Shown here one piece after another: positions 49,098 through 59,494 of a stretch of 64,000 nt of DNA (the first letter of the stretch is position 1; every line of letters begins with the position of its first letter). Made by a program: the position numbers and the translations under genes. The DNA is from Nitratireductor sp. (GTDB lineage: Bacteria > Pseudomonadota > Alphaproteobacteria > Rhizobiales > Rhizobiaceae), in the NCBI GenBank assembly GCA_017854535.1, contig JAFMHL010000007.1:1-64000 (forward strand), read 5' to 3'. Below the pieces are notes generated by a model. The model was not told where the DNA came from. It worked only from the letters and a program-made list of their open reading frames with translations, and ran no database searches.

Positions 49098-51515
49098 ATG
49101 TTTTTGGCGCAGTCAGGCAATGCTATTGCATCGAATTCAGGAAGTGATATCGCCCATATCGCTGACACGAATTTGAAAAATGTGCCGCAAAATGCTCAAC
49201 CAAGTTCCAACTATATTCCAAGAGAATCCAATAATCTTACAAGAAAACTAGGCTTTGCAACTGTCATCGCGCTTTTGATGACTGGCGTGCTTACCTTTTT
49301 CATTTTGTTTGGCCTCACACCGCTTGAGCCGGATGAAAATGTTGTCAGGGCCGCACTTATAGCCAACTCTTTATTGGCCTTGGTTCTTGTTGCCTTGATT
49401 GTCATGGAGGTTCTCAGGTTACTGCGTTCCAGACGCAGAGGGCGTGCTGCAGCCCGTTTGCATATTCGTATCGTTGGCCTATTTGCTTTGGTAGCTGCCT
49501 TGCCCGCGATCATGGTGGCTATCGTAGCAAGTGTCACCCTCGATCTTGGTCTCGATCGCTGGTTTGAAATACGCACCAAGGAAATTGTTCAAGGTTCAGT
49601 GAGCGTTGCCCAAGCCTATGTGGATGAAAGCGCGCGCGTGCATATCAACGCGACAGTATCGATGGCCAGCGAGTTGGACCGCGCAAGGCGCTTATATAGC
49701 TTGGATAGAACTGGCTTTGTTGAATTGATGAACTTGCAGACGAGGGGCAGGGGAATGGTCGCGGCTGAGTTGGTTCGCGAAGACGGTGAAGTTGTTATCT
49801 CTTCCAAGGTCAACGAAGAATTAGAACTTCCATCTGTTCCTGAAGAATCGTTAGAAGCGGCGAAAACCGGCGATGTCATTTTCATTCCTCGTGGACGTAC
49901 GAATATCATTGGTTCCGTATTAAAAATGCGCGCTATCCCTGATCTTTATTTGTACACCATACGGCCAATGCGCGAAGATGTGTTGCTATCGCTCCGGCTA
50001 ATGGAGGAAAACACAAACGAATATACGGCACTGGAAAACAGCAGACTACCTGTTCAGTTAACATTCGCTGTTCTCTATTTGGCAATGGCCTTGATGATTT
50101 TGCTCGCGGCTATCTGGATGGGCATTAGCGTTGCAGATAGATTTGTCCGGCCAATTCGGCGGCTGATTGATGCGGCGGATCAAGTCTCGTCAGGCAATCT
50201 CGATGTAAATGTCGATACGCAGCACACCGAGGGGGACTTCAAGAACCTTGGAGACACATTTAACACCATGACAACGCAGTTGAAACAACAGCGCGGAGCA
50301 TTGTTGAAAGCCAACAAAGATATCGATGATCGGGCCCGTTTTACAGAGGCTGTTTTATCAGGTGTAAGTGCAGCGGTTATTGGGGTTGATGAAACAGGCA
50401 ATGTCAAAATCGCCAATTTGTCCACGAAGTCGCTTTTTGGTCTGTCAGAGTCCGCGACTGGAAATATAGGCACCATATTACCAGAATTGGCTGTTGTTCT
50501 TGAAAATGCCAGGCAGTCAGGAAAAGCTGAATATCGAGAACAGATCAGCGCGATGATCGAAGGTCAGTCACGAAATTTGAATGTGCAGGTAACTCAAGAA
50601 CGTGATGCAACGTCTGACAATTCATTCGTAATTACCATTGATGACATCACCGATTTGGTTGTCGCTCAAAGGAGCACTGCCTGGTCAGATATTGCCCGCC
50701 GCATTGCCCACGAAATCAAAAACCCGTTAACACCAATCCAGCTTTCCGCAGAGCGAATTCGCAAACGCTACCGCAAATACATTACCGAAGATACGGAAGT
50801 ATTTGACCGCTGCACCGAAACTATTATCAGGCAGGTTGGAGATATTGGTCGTATGGTGGATGAATTTTCGTCTTTTGCCCGAATGCCAAAACCTGAAATG
50901 TCCAAAGGCGATATTTCGAAAACCATACAAGAAGCACTCTTTACCCAAAAAGTGGCCAATTCTCACATCAACTATTCTTTAGACTTGGGTGACGAAAAGC
51001 ACATCGTCAGGTTTGATGATCGTTTAATGTCACAGGCGCTAATCAATTTGATCAAAAATGCCGGTGAGGCGATTGATGCGGTTGCAGCAACAGAGTTACC
51101 GAAAGGTGAGGGGAAAGTAGATATCCATGCATGGCATGACAAAGGTTCAGTGGTGATTGATATCATTGATAATGGCAAAGGACTGCCTGAAGAGGATCGT
51201 CAAAAGCTCCTGGAACCCTATATGACCACACGGCAAAAAGGGACTGGTCTTGGATTGGCAATTGTCCGAAAGATTCTAGAAGACCATGGAGGAAGCATCG
51301 AGTTGATGGATGCACCAAGTGTTTCAACTGGTGGCCGCGGTGCGATGATGCGCCTAAGAATTCCACTGTTTGAAAATGAAGAAACAGCAGTGCTCGAAGA
51401 GCAAGGTAGTGAAGTTGAAAATGGGGCGAAAAGTTCAACGAAAGGGGATGGAAGCAGTTTGCATACCCCTGATCCGATAACAGAAAACATGACAACAAAA
51501 GAGGCAACGTCCTAA
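49098..51515 (+). CDS. ntrY: Nitrogen regulation sensor histidine kinase NtrY
   Basis: This ~805-residue membrane sensor partners NtrX. Two pairs of transmembrane helices in the N-terminal half flank an extracytoplasmic stretch; a HAMP domain follows (FVRPIRRLIDAADQVSSGNL), then a PAS domain, the H-box [21 protein letters not shown] and an ATPase domain (NLIKNAGEAID, GTGLGLAIVRKILEDHGG). The frame is open from TTG 49062; ATG 49098 gives MFLAQSGNAIAS, though no clear ribosome binding site stands before it. A 131- to 167-base gap separates it from ntrC. Confidence 0.94.
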   Translation: MFLAQSGNAIASNSGSDIAHIADTNLKNVPQNAQPSSNYIPRESNNLTRKLGFATVIALLMTGVLTFFILFGLTPLEPDENVVRAALIANSLLALVLVALIVMEVLRLLRSRRRGRAAARLHIRIVGLFALVAALPAIMVAIVASVTLDLGLDRWFEIRTKEIVQGSVSVAQAYVDESARVHINATVSMASELDRARRLYSLDRTGFVELMNLQTRGRGMVAAELVREDGEVVISSKVNEELELPSVPEESLEAAKTGDVIFIPRGRTNIIGSVLKMRAIPDLYLYTIRPMREDVLLSLRLMEENTNEYTALENSRLPVQLTFAVLYLAMALMILLAAIWMGISVADRFVRPIRRLIDAADQVSSGNLDVNVDTQHTEGDFKNLGDTFNTMTTQLKQQRGALLKANKDIDDRARFTEAVLSGVSAAVIGVDETGNVKIANLSTKSLFGLSESATGNIGTILPELAVVLENARQSGKAEYREQISAMIEGQSRNLNVQVTQERDATSDNSFVITIDDITDLVVAQRSTAWSDIARRIAHEIKNPLTPIQLSAERIRKRYRKYITEDTEVFDRCTETIIRQVGDIGRMVDEFSSFARMPKPEMSKGDISKTIQEALFTQKVANSHINYSLDLGDEKHIVRFDDRLMSQALINLIKNAGEAIDAVAATELPKGEGKVDIHAWHDKGSVVIDIIDNGKGLPEEDRQKLLEPYMTTRQKGTGLGLAIVRKILEDHGGSIELMDAPSVSTGGRGAMMRLRIPLFENEETAVLEEQGSEVENGAKSSTKGDGSSLHTPDPITENMTTKEATS

Positions 51516-52918
51516 TGGCTTCCGATATTTTAGTTATTGATGACGAGAAAGACATTCGTGATCTTGTGGCAGGAATTCTCGAGGACGAGGGATACGATAC
51601 CCGAATGGCGGGTGACAGTGACTCGGCTCTTGCAGCAATTGGTGAGCGAAAACCAAGCATGGTATTTCTTGATATCTGGTTGCAGGGCTCAAAACTCGAC
51701 GGATTGGAACTGCTGGAAGTTATCAAAAAAACCCATGCTGATCTTCCGGTTGTTGTGATTTCCGGTCACGGGAATATCGAAACGGCTGTCGCAGCTATTC
51801 GAAATGGCGCTTATGACTATTTGGAAAAGCCGTTTAAAGTTGACCGTCTATTGCTTGTCGCTGAACGTGCTCTTGAAACCTCCAAGTTGAAAAAACAGGT
51901 TCAGGAGCTCCAAGACAAAAGCACTGACATGACAGATCTGATTGGCACATCCCAGGCGATGGCAAATTTACGTCAGACACTAGATCGTATTTCTCCAACA
52001 AACAGCCGCATCATGATCCTTGGCGGCTCAGGATCAGGCAAAGAACTAGTTGCCAGAACCATACACAAAATGTCGAACCGGGACAAAGGACCGTTTGTCG
52101 TACTGAACGCTGCTCAAATCACGCCCGAGGGAATGGAGCTCGAATTATTCGGTAGCGAAGAAACGGGTGAAGGCGGACGCAAAGTAGGTGTGCTGGAAGA
52201 AGCCCATGGCGGCACGCTTTATATCGACGAAGTGGCTGATATGCCCCGCGACACACAGAGTAAGATTTTGCGGGTCTTGGTAGAACAACAATTCCAGCGC
52301 GTTGGGGGGAACACCAAAGTCAAAGTGGATGTACGGGTACTCTCCTCTACCGCTCAAAATCTCGAGCAGCTCATAAAGGACGGAAGTTTTCGTGAAGACC
52401 TTTTTCACCGTCTTGCAGTGGTGCCCCTTGTCGTGCCGCCATTGTCCGAGCGACGTGAAGATGTTCCCGCATTGATTGAGGCATTTATGGCCCAAATCTC
52501 ACGCCAATCCGGCATTGCAAAGTGCGAAATGGGCGCTGATGCCATGGCTGTTTTGCAGGCCCATAACTGGCCTGGTAATGTCCGCCAACTACGCAACAAC
52601 ATAGAACGTTTGATGATCTTGTCGCGTGTTGGCGAAGGTGAAGTGATAACGGCCGATATGCTTCCTAGCGAGATTGGCGAAATGTTACCGTCTTTTGGTG
52701 GAGATGAAACTGAGCATTTGCTCTCGCTGCCTTTGAAAGATGCCCGCGAGCGTTTTGAAAAAGACTATCTTGCGGCACAAGTTGGCCGATTTGGCGGAAA
52801 TATCTCGCGTACAGCCGAATTCGTTGGTATGGAGCGTTCTGCACTGCATCGTAAATTAAAAAGTCTGGGCTTATTCGAGAAAAGCGTGAAACAGACACTG
52901 CCGATGAAGAAGCTGTGA
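51515..52918 (+). CDS. ntrX: Nitrogen regulation response regulator NtrX
   Basis: This 467-residue regulator has a receiver domain (D53 in MVFLDIWLQGS), an AAA+ domain (GGSGSGKELVARTIH; GTLYIDEVADMP) and a Fis-type helix-turn-helix. Where sigma-54 activators have GAFTGA, it reads FGSEETGEGGRKVGVLEEA, so it probably does not activate sigma-54 polymerase; NtrX proteins without this loop are known in alphaproteobacteria. It starts on the last base of the ntrY stop. Confidence 0.96.
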   Translation: MASDILVIDDEKDIRDLVAGILEDEGYDTRMAGDSDSALAAIGERKPSMVFLDIWLQGSKLDGLELLEVIKKTHADLPVVVISGHGNIETAVAAIRNGAYDYLEKPFKVDRLLLVAERALETSKLKKQVQELQDKSTDMTDLIGTSQAMANLRQTLDRISPTNSRIMILGGSGSGKELVARTIHKMSNRDKGPFVVLNAAQITPEGMELELFGSEETGEGGRKVGVLEEAHGGTLYIDEVADMPRDTQSKILRVLVEQQFQRVGGNTKVKVDVRVLSSTAQNLEQLIKDGSFREDLFHRLAVVPLVVPPLSERREDVPALIEAFMAQISRQSGIAKCEMGADAMAVLQAHNWPGNVRQLRNNIERLMILSRVGEGEVITADMLPSEIGEMLPSFGGDETEHLLSLPLKDARERFEKDYLAAQVGRFGGNISRTAEFVGMERSALHRKLKSLGLFEKSVKQTLPMKKL

Positions 52919-52971
52919 CTGCGGACTAGATATAGGCGGCATTGCCACCTCAAAAGCATAAGAGACTTGAT

Positions 52972-54348
52972 ATGAAGATCATTATTTGCGGTGCTGGCCA
53001 AGTGGGATACGGTATTGCCGAACGCTTGGCAAAAGAAGGCAATGATGTTTCGGTCATCGATAACTCCGCTGAACTTGTTCAAAACATTCAGGATAAATTG
53101 GATGTTCGCGGCTACCACGGCCATGGATCGCATCCTGATGTTTTGTCCGCTGCAGGCGCTGATCAAGCAGATATGATCATCGCCGTGACTTTGTATGATG
53201 AAGTCAACATGGTTGCCTGTCAGGTCGCCCATTCGCTTTTCAATGTGCCTACCAAAATAGCAAGAATTAGAGCGCAGAGTTATCGCCAGCCCCATTGGCA
53301 AAATCTGTTTGCACGCCAGCACATGCCGATTGATGTGATCATCTCACCGGAGACTGAAGTTGCCAATGTTATCCTGCGGCGCATTTCTCTTCCCGGCGCC
53401 CGAGATATCGTACCTTTTGCCGATGATCAGGTTTCCATGCTGGCAATTGATTGTGATGAAGATTGCCCGGTAATCGACACCCCGCTTTCGCAGTTGAGTG
53501 AGCTGTTTCCAGATTTGAACGCGACTGTTGTTGGTATTTGGCGTGATGGCGAGATGATCGCTCCCAAATCCGGTGATCAGATTTTATTGGGTGATTTGGC
53601 CTATGTCATAACAGATAAAAAACAGGCGCGCCGCACACTGGGAATTTTCGGAAAAGAGAAGCCTGAGTTAAGTCGTTTGATCATCGCAGGTGGCGGTAAT
53701 ATCGGACTTTACTTGGCTAAGCAGATGGAAGAGTTGATGCCCTCAACCAAAGTTCGTGTGATTGAAAGATCGCGCGATGTGGCGGTTAAAATGGCAGATG
53801 GTTTGGATAAGACTGTAATTCTTCATGGCAGCGCATTGGACGAACAATTGTTGATCGAAGCTGGCATCGCAAATGCCGACTTGATGGTGTCGATCACCAA
53901 TGATGATCAGGTGAATATTCTATCCAGCGTCCTTGCCAAGAAACTGGGTTGCGCAGGAAATCTGGCGCTACTTAACAATGCTGGATATCATGGCTTTACC
54001 AAGTCACTTGGCATTGATGACTACATCAATCCGCGATCAGTGACGATTTCAAGCGTTTTACAACACGTCAGACGTGGCCGCATCCGCGGCGTTTATTCAA
54101 TTCAGAACGGACAGGCGGAAATTATCGAGGCTGAAGCGCTTTCAACTTCGCCATTGGTTGGAAAGCCCTTGCGTGAACTCGATTTACCGCCGGGCATTCG
54201 AATTGGAGCGGTGATCCATGAAGGGGTCGTCTCTCAACCAACTGGAGAAACTATAATCAAGCCAACAGACCGTATCATCATGTTGGCATTGTCAGAACGT
54301 GTCCGACAGGTGGAACAAATGTTCAGGGTCAGTCTTGAGTATTTCTAG
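52972..54348 (+). CDS. trkA: Trk potassium transport system protein TrkA
   Basis: This 458-residue cytoplasmic NAD-binding subunit gates potassium uptake by TrkH. It has two RCK modules, each with a Rossmann motif (IICGAGQVGYGIAERL near residue 4; IIAGGGNIGLYLAKQM near 233). The frame extends upstream to TTG 52942, but ATG 52972 gives MKIIICGAGQVG. trkA after ntrX is the normal rhizobial order. Confidence 0.96.
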   Translation: MKIIICGAGQVGYGIAERLAKEGNDVSVIDNSAELVQNIQDKLDVRGYHGHGSHPDVLSAAGADQADMIIAVTLYDEVNMVACQVAHSLFNVPTKIARIRAQSYRQPHWQNLFARQHMPIDVIISPETEVANVILRRISLPGARDIVPFADDQVSMLAIDCDEDCPVIDTPLSQLSELFPDLNATVVGIWRDGEMIAPKSGDQILLGDLAYVITDKKQARRTLGIFGKEKPELSRLIIAGGGNIGLYLAKQMEELMPSTKVRVIERSRDVAVKMADGLDKTVILHGSALDEQLLIEAGIANADLMVSITNDDQVNILSSVLAKKLGCAGNLALLNNAGYHGFTKSLGIDDYINPRSVTISSVLQHVRRGRIRGVYSIQNGQAEIIEAEALSTSPLVGKPLRELDLPPGIRIGAVIHEGVVSQPTGETIIKPTDRIIMLALSERVRQVEQMFRVSLEYF

Positions 54349-54372
54349 GATCATAGGGAGCAAGAGGCTCTC

Positions 54373-55836
54373 ATGATTGCACTACTCAACTATGTGGCGG
54401 TCATAGGTGCTTTTTTAAGTGCTTCATTGGTCTTGCCTGCGTTTGTCGGTTTCGGCACTTCGGATTTTGACAGCGGTTTTACATTGCTCATTTATGCAGT
54501 AATTGGCGCATTTTTCTCTTCAGCTATTTTGATGGCAACGCGCGGCAGAAAGATTAACCTCGATCGTGTCAATTCCGTCTACCTTGCAGTACTTTCGTGG
54601 ATAATCTTTCCCCTAGTCTTGGCGTTTCCCTTAGCGGATCTTTTCCAAATCTCCTATCTCCATGCGGTTTTTGAAGCGGTATCAGCTTTCACCACAACCG
54701 CTGCCGATAGCATTGACAGTCTTGAAGCGGCTTCTCCCGCCGCAATTTTCTTGAGATCAAATTTGCAATGGACTGGCGGTCTGGCAGCCATCCTTACTTT
54801 TATTCTGTTCTTAGGACCCATTAGAGCAGGGGGCTTACCAAAGCCTCGCAGCAGCGCGGGCGAAGCATCAGGACGCACCACGTCAGCTGTCAATCGCATA
54901 GCTTGGCGAATGTTTTTATATTTCTTTCTCGCGACCATTATCTGTTTCGTGCTTCTAATGTTGTCTGGCGTGGACGCGTTTTCAAGTCTGATCTTGACCA
55001 GTACGGCCATGACAGCAGGAGGTTATACGCCTGCCGGTAAAACACTGGTGGACATCGCGCCACCATTCGCGCTGATTGTCATGGCTGTATTTTTCATCAT
55101 CGCTTCAACCAATGTTTATTGGCATCGTATGGTAATAAAATGGCAAATCAACAATTTGAAAAACCACAGGGAAAGCTATTACCTGATAGGCCTCACTGGA
55201 TTGCTGTCATTTGTATTCTTGATAGCAATTTTTAGAGCGTCAGGCAGCACGGTCGTAGGTCCGGTTCAAACAGTTAGTGAGGCAATTTTCAATGCCAGCT
55301 CCCTGATATCAACATCAGGCCTTCAATCACGCCCTGGAATTTTTCTGCTGATCACACCGAGTGTTGTGTTTTTGATTCTTCTCATTGGCGGCGGCTGCTT
55401 TTCTATGGCTGGAGGAATAAAGCTTTATCGATTGGGAGCCATGTTGTTCCACTCAGAAAATGAATTAACGAAATTGATCTATCCAAATGTTGTGACTAAA
55501 TCTCATTTTGGCGCCGAGATCTATAATCTGCGTTTGATGAAATCTATATGGACCATGGCTGCAGCTCTAATTGGAACAATGGTGCTTGGTGCGCTGGCTT
55601 TGGCATTTTCAGGAATGAGCTTTCAGGCAAGCATTACCGCGTCTATTGCGGCAATAACCAATGCAGGCCCGGCATATTCTGTTGATTGGGTGCCAAGGGG
55701 AACTGAAGGCTGGCCAAGTTACAATGAAATGATCATCCCCCAAAAAATGATACTAAGTATCATCATGCTCCTCGGAAGACTTGAAGTCATTGCCGTTCTA
55801 GTTGCTATCAATCCGACCTATTGGATCAAGCGTTAA
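54373..55836 (+). CDS. trkH: Trk potassium uptake protein TrkH
   Basis: This 487-residue inner-membrane channel-like subunit has about ten helices and four pore loops (for example SAFTTTAADSIDS and the later SSLISTSGLQ and ITNAGPAYS). It follows trkA by 24 bases, so both parts of the potassium system are encoded together. The protein is complete at both ends. Confidence 0.94.
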   Translation: MIALLNYVAVIGAFLSASLVLPAFVGFGTSDFDSGFTLLIYAVIGAFFSSAILMATRGRKINLDRVNSVYLAVLSWIIFPLVLAFPLADLFQISYLHAVFEAVSAFTTTAADSIDSLEAASPAAIFLRSNLQWTGGLAAILTFILFLGPIRAGGLPKPRSSAGEASGRTTSAVNRIAWRMFLYFFLATIICFVLLMLSGVDAFSSLILTSTAMTAGGYTPAGKTLVDIAPPFALIVMAVFFIIASTNVYWHRMVIKWQINNLKNHRESYYLIGLTGLLSFVFLIAIFRASGSTVVGPVQTVSEAIFNASSLISTSGLQSRPGIFLLITPSVVFLILLIGGGCFSMAGGIKLYRLGAMLFHSENELTKLIYPNVVTKSHFGAEIYNLRLMKSIWTMAAALIGTMVLGALALAFSGMSFQASITASIAAITNAGPAYSVDWVPRGTEGWPSYNEMIIPQKMILSIIMLLGRLEVIAVLVAINPTYWIKR

Positions 55837-55891
55837 GATGCGTTTTTCACGAAAACATGCAGCATGACGATGAATGAAATAAAACTTTTAC

Positions 55892-55920
55892 TTGAACCAG
55901 ACCGCTCCTGCCCTTTATAT
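55892..55920 (+). promoter_or_regulatory. Probable hfq promoter
   Basis: TTGAAC (55892-55897) and TTATAT (55915-55920) are 17 bases apart, preceded by C, close to the alphaproteobacterial pattern CTTGAC-N17-CTATAT. The start of transcription would be near 55927, leaving a leader of ~110 bases. This lies in the 201-base gap between trkH and hfq. Confidence 0.55.
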
Positions 55921-56037
55921 GAATGAGCAAGGCGGATGAACTGCTGGTGGCATGTACTGACCAACATAATAATAATAGAACATCGCAAGGTCGACTGGTG
56001 CAAAGCGAAGTTCACATTAGGCGGATGCGGATAAAAG

Positions 56038-56286
56038 ATGGCGGAAAGACCTCAAAACCTTCAGGATGCGTTTCTGAATCAGGTTAGAAAACAGAAAATC
56101 CCACTGACAATATTTTTGGTGAATGGTGTAAAATTAAATGGAATCGTCGGCTGGTTCGACAATTTCTGTGTTTTGCTAAAACGTGATGGCATTGCCCAAT
56201 TGGTATATAAGCACGCGATCTCCACGATTATGCCAGCAGGACCAGTAAATCTTGGTCCCGATGATGACAGCGAGGACGACGCTTGA
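56038..56286 (+). CDS. hfq: RNA chaperone Hfq
   Basis: This 82-residue Sm-like protein forms hexamers that pair small RNAs with mRNAs. The Sm1 motif ([20 protein letters not shown], with [14 protein letters not shown]) and the Sm2 motif ([10 protein letters not shown]) are intact. The tail is short and acidic (DDDSEDDA). Its stop overlaps the hflX start as TTGA. Confidence 0.98.
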   Translation: MAERPQNLQDAFLNQVRKQKIPLTIFLVNGVKLNGIVGWFDNFCVLLKRDGIAQLVYKHAISTIMPAGPVNLGPDDDSEDDA

Positions 56287-57629
56287 CCACATCTGATGAC
56301 GGCGGCAAAAGCCGTTTTCAATGGTCGGAAGCCGAGGACCAAAAGCCGGAACGGGCAATCGTTTTAATTCCTGATTTTCAGCGACGCTCGGATCAGGCGG
56401 ACGTTTATCGTTCTATCGATGCCCGACTTGAAGAAGCCGTTGGCTTAACAGCGGCCATCAATCTGGAAGTTGCGAGAACAGCGATTGTCCCCCTAAAAGC
56501 CATGCGCCCAGCTACATTGATGGGCACGGGCAAAGTTGATGAAATTACAAAGATCATCTATGAAGACCATATTGGTTTGGCAATCGTGGATCACACATTG
56601 TCCCCGGTACAACAACGCAATCTTGAAAAGGCTTGGAACTGTAAGGTTCTTGATCGGACGGGATTGATTCTGGAAATATTTGGTGATCGGGCCCAGACGA
56701 AAGAAGGACGACTTCAGGTCGATCTGGCTCAGTTAAATTATCAAAAAGGTCGCTTGGTTCGCCAATGGACACACCTTGAACGCCAAAGAGGCGGGGCAGG
56801 GTTTATGGGGGGTCCCGGTGAAACACAGATCGAGGCCGATAGACGAGAAATTCAAGCCAAGATTTTGCGCCTTGAAAGTGATTTGGAGAAAGTTCGCAAG
56901 ACCCGCCAGCTTCACCGATCACAGCGCAAAAAAGTTCCCCATCCAATTATCGCTTTGGTGGGCTATACCAATGCTGGCAAATCAACGCTTTTCAACAAAC
57001 TGACCGGTGCAGAAGTGCTTGCCAAGGATATGCTTTTTGCAACACTGGATCCAACTCTGCGTCAGTTGGTTTTGCCCAAAGGCACGAAAACAATCTTGTC
57101 AGATACTGTGGGCTTTGTTTCCAATCTTCCAACAGATTTGGTGGCGGCCTTTAGAGCTACCTTGGAAGAGGTGATTGAAGCTGATTTGATCTTGCACATT
57201 CGTGATATTGCTGACCCTGATACAAGCGCACAGGCAGAAGATGTCTATGCCATTTTATCCCAACTGGGCATAGAAAACGATGGCCACAAGGGCGTAGTCG
57301 AAGTCTGGAATAAAATCGACCTGCTGGACAAGGAGGCTCTGGAAGCTATTCGAGCAACCAAGAATGCAGATATACAGCCTCTCATGGTATCGGCCGTAAC
57401 AGGCGAGGGCGTTGACGCATTGCTCGCAATTGCAGAGCAGCACATCGCAGGTTCTGAAAGCTTTCAGGAACTGGTTCTTACCCCAGACCAAATGGACCGC
57501 ATATCCTGGATTTATCAAAACACCACGGTCATTGAACGCGAAGATCGCGAAAACGGTGATGTTTGGCTAAAGGTAAAAGCTGCTCCGGCCATTCGGGAAA
57601 AACTGAGCGGAAATAACCTTATCAATTAG
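56283..57629 (+). CDS. hflX: GTPase HflX
   Basis: This 448-residue GTPase splits stalled 70S ribosomes. The N-terminal glycine-rich HflX domain ([17 protein letters not shown]-like region at residues ~165-180) precedes the GTPase domain with G1 [11 protein letters not shown], the G3 region [10 protein letters not shown] and NKID. The start is TTG 56283, which overlaps the hfq stop; no ATG or GTG is in frame nearby. hfq-hflX is a conserved operon. Confidence 0.95.
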   Translation: MTTSDDGGKSRFQWSEAEDQKPERAIVLIPDFQRRSDQADVYRSIDARLEEAVGLTAAINLEVARTAIVPLKAMRPATLMGTGKVDEITKIIYEDHIGLAIVDHTLSPVQQRNLEKAWNCKVLDRTGLILEIFGDRAQTKEGRLQVDLAQLNYQKGRLVRQWTHLERQRGGAGFMGGPGETQIEADRREIQAKILRLESDLEKVRKTRQLHRSQRKKVPHPIIALVGYTNAGKSTLFNKLTGAEVLAKDMLFATLDPTLRQLVLPKGTKTILSDTVGFVSNLPTDLVAAFRATLEEVIEADLILHIRDIADPDTSAQAEDVYAILSQLGIENDGHKGVVEVWNKIDLLDKEALEAIRATKNADIQPLMVSAVTGEGVDALLAIAEQHIAGSESFQELVLTPDQMDRISWIYQNTTVIEREDRENGDVWLKVKAAPAIREKLSGNNLIN

Positions 57630-57639
57630 GGGGATCGAT

Positions 57640-58263
57640 ATGCTTTTTGGACGTAATGGAAATCTTGATTCGCAAAGAGCAAATTTAACACCAAGGCAGC
57701 AAATTTCAGGTGAGCTGTCTCCGTCTGAAAAACTGATCTGGGTAGACCGGCCAGCATCCGCGAGCCATCACGCTTTTTCCTCTATTGGCTCCTTTCTATT
57801 TGGCATCCCGTTTTTCGCCTTTGCAGTTTTTTGGACCTGGATGGCAAGTGAGCCTTTAAGGCGAGGCGGTATCGACGGTCCGCCTGGATTTTCTTATTTC
57901 TTCCCTATGTTTGGAATCCCTTTTCTTTTGATCGGGCTCGCCATGTTGCTGACACCCTTATGGTCTGCCTTTGCGGCCAAGCATACGATCTATGCTCTGA
58001 CCAACAAACGGTTGATAATCTTGACCAGATATCCAGTGCGAAATTTTCAGTTCTGGCCCTTGGAAAATCTGGATGACATCACTCGAACAGGAACAGCCGA
58101 CGGTCCAGGGAACTTATACTTCGCTAAAAAAGCTCACTATAATTCGAAAACAAGAAGAACGACATTAAAGGCGATTGGCTTTATCGGCATCGACCAACCT
58201 CTCAAATTAGAACAGGCAATTCTCGAAGCGCAGCAATCTCTGAAATCAAGTGCCAAGGACTAG
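57640..58263 (+). CDS. PH-domain membrane protein of unknown function
   Basis: This 207-residue protein has an N-terminal hydrophilic part, two transmembrane helices (about residues 46-68 and 87-107) and a bacterial PH-like domain beginning AKHTIYALTNKRLIILTRYP, the typical hallmark of that fold. It follows hflX by 10 bases and likely belongs to its transcript. No enzyme motif is seen. It converges on the lipoprotein gene with a shared CTAG. Confidence 0.8.
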   Translation: MLFGRNGNLDSQRANLTPRQQISGELSPSEKLIWVDRPASASHHAFSSIGSFLFGIPFFAFAVFWTWMASEPLRRGGIDGPPGFSYFFPMFGIPFLLIGLAMLLTPLWSAFAAKHTIYALTNKRLIILTRYPVRNFQFWPLENLDDITRTGTADGPGNLYFAKKAHYNSKTRRTTLKAIGFIGIDQPLKLEQAILEAQQSLKSSAKD

Positions 58264-58643
58264 CGCCGACCATAAACCTCGTCATTGCGAACAACCAAAT
58301 TGTAAAACGCATTTGAAGTTCGCACGTTATCAGCTACGTCTTTTGGCATGCCACGAGCGATCATCCGTTGATACAATAGTGTAGCATAGCGGCTATCCAG
58401 CTGCTTTGGTGGGTTTATTGGAGCAATATCAGCAGTTTTTGGGCCGCTCTCGGCACATCCTTCGGACATATTGCCATTTGCGCTTCTGCCTTCGCTTGCA
58501 AGTTTTGCCTCAACGGAAAAATATATCGAACATTCTGCAGCAACCAATTCGCTCTTGCGCACATCATCAACATTCAATGCGTCTGTTCCAGTTTGACAGG
58601 ACGAGACCAAGATCAAACCAAGTATAGCCAGAATTTTTCTCAT
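58260..58643 (-). CDS. Small lipoprotein of unknown function
   Basis: This 127-residue protein begins MRKILAILGLILVSSCQTG, with a lipobox (LVSSC) and lipidated Cys16. The mature part has two more cysteines (AAECSIYF and SEGCAESG) and a C-terminal helical region. I do not recognise the family. It starts on the mazG stop (TAATG), so it is cotranscribed with mazG. The longer frame to 58682 would bury the signal sequence and is rejected. Confidence 0.78.
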   Translation of the reverse strand: MRKILAILGLILVSSCQTGTDALNVDDVRKSELVAAECSIYFSVEAKLASEGRSANGNMSEGCAESGPKTADIAPINPPKQLDSRYATLLYQRMIARGMPKDVADNVRTSNAFYNLVVRNDEVYGRR

Positions 58644-59494
58644 TAATCGTTCCCCAAATCGCTCTTTTTTGCAGCCTGCCACAGTGCTTCCATTTCTTCC
58701 AGACTAGCGGCTTCCAGCGTTTTCCCTGTTGAGCCGATATTCTGTTCAATGTAGGAAAATCTGTTTTTGAACTTTTGGTTGGTGCCTCTTACGGCAGCTT
58801 CTGGATCAACATCCAAATGTCGTGCTAAGTTTGCAATGGCAAACAAAATATCACCAATTTCGTCTTTCAGTCGAGCGGTGTGTGCGCTGCTTAACTCATC
58901 TTCCAACTCCCCCAATTCCTCGCGAATTTTTTCCAATACCGCCTTTGGATCATTCCAATCAAATCCAACTTTGGATGCCTTTTGTTGAAGTTTAACAGCA
59001 ACGGTTAGCCCGGGCAGAGTGTTTGGCACTTCACTTAACAATGACATGCTTGCTTGCTTTGGAGGAAGGCCTTTGGCAGCCCGTTTAGCAGCGGCCTCAA
59101 CCTTTTCTTCAGCTTTAATTTTCTCCCATGTGCCTTTGGCCATCCCTGAAGCAGAAAAGCGTTCAGCTGTTACATCTTCCGTTCCAAAAACATGGGGATG
59201 ACGCCGGATCATCTTGGCTGAGATCCCTTCAACCACATCACCAAAGTCAAAATCTCCTGACTCAGAAGCCATCTGTGCGTGGTAAACCGATTGCAGCAGC
59301 AAATCCCCAAGTTCAAGTCGAAGATCTTCCATGTCTTTGCGCTCAATGGCATCAGCGACTTCGTAGGCCTCTTCGATTGTGTATGGCGCTATGGTTGCAA
59401 AATCTTGCTCGAGGTCCCAGGGGCAGCCTGTCTTCGGCGTACGAAGGGCAGCCATGATTTCGATCAAACGGTTTATGTCACGTGAAGGTTTCAT
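58643..59494 (-). CDS. mazG: Nucleoside triphosphate pyrophosphohydrolase MazG
   Basis: This 283-residue enzyme hydrolyses (d)NTPs to monophosphates and cleans aberrant nucleotides. Two MazG domains are seen: LRTPKTGCPWDLEQDFATI with EEAYEVADAIERKD and ELGDLLLQSVYHAQ in the first, and EELGELEDELSS with DEIGDILFAIANLAR in the second. The start at 59494 (MKPSRDINRLIEIM) is preferred over one 25 codons upstream. No mazEF genes are near, so a toxin-antitoxin role is not suggested. Confidence 0.95.
   Translation of the reverse strand: MKPSRDINRLIEIMAALRTPKTGCPWDLEQDFATIAPYTIEEAYEVADAIERKDMEDLRLELGDLLLQSVYHAQMASESGDFDFGDVVEGISAKMIRRHPHVFGTEDVTAERFSASGMAKGTWEKIKAEEKVEAAAKRAAKGLPPKQASMSLLSEVPNTLPGLTVAVKLQQKASKVGFDWNDPKAVLEKIREELGELEDELSSAHTARLKDEIGDILFAIANLARHLDVDPEAAVRGTNQKFKNRFSYIEQNIGSTGKTLEAASLEEMEALWQAAKKSDLGND

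Noticed and set aside
55865-55924. Tiny plus-strand frame (about 20 codons) between trkH and hfq
   Set aside because: No ribosome binding site, and it overlaps the likely hfq promoter elements.
58643-59494. mazG as part of a toxin-antitoxin system
   Set aside because: MazG is a housekeeping pyrophosphohydrolase; no mazE or mazF-like gene is adjacent.
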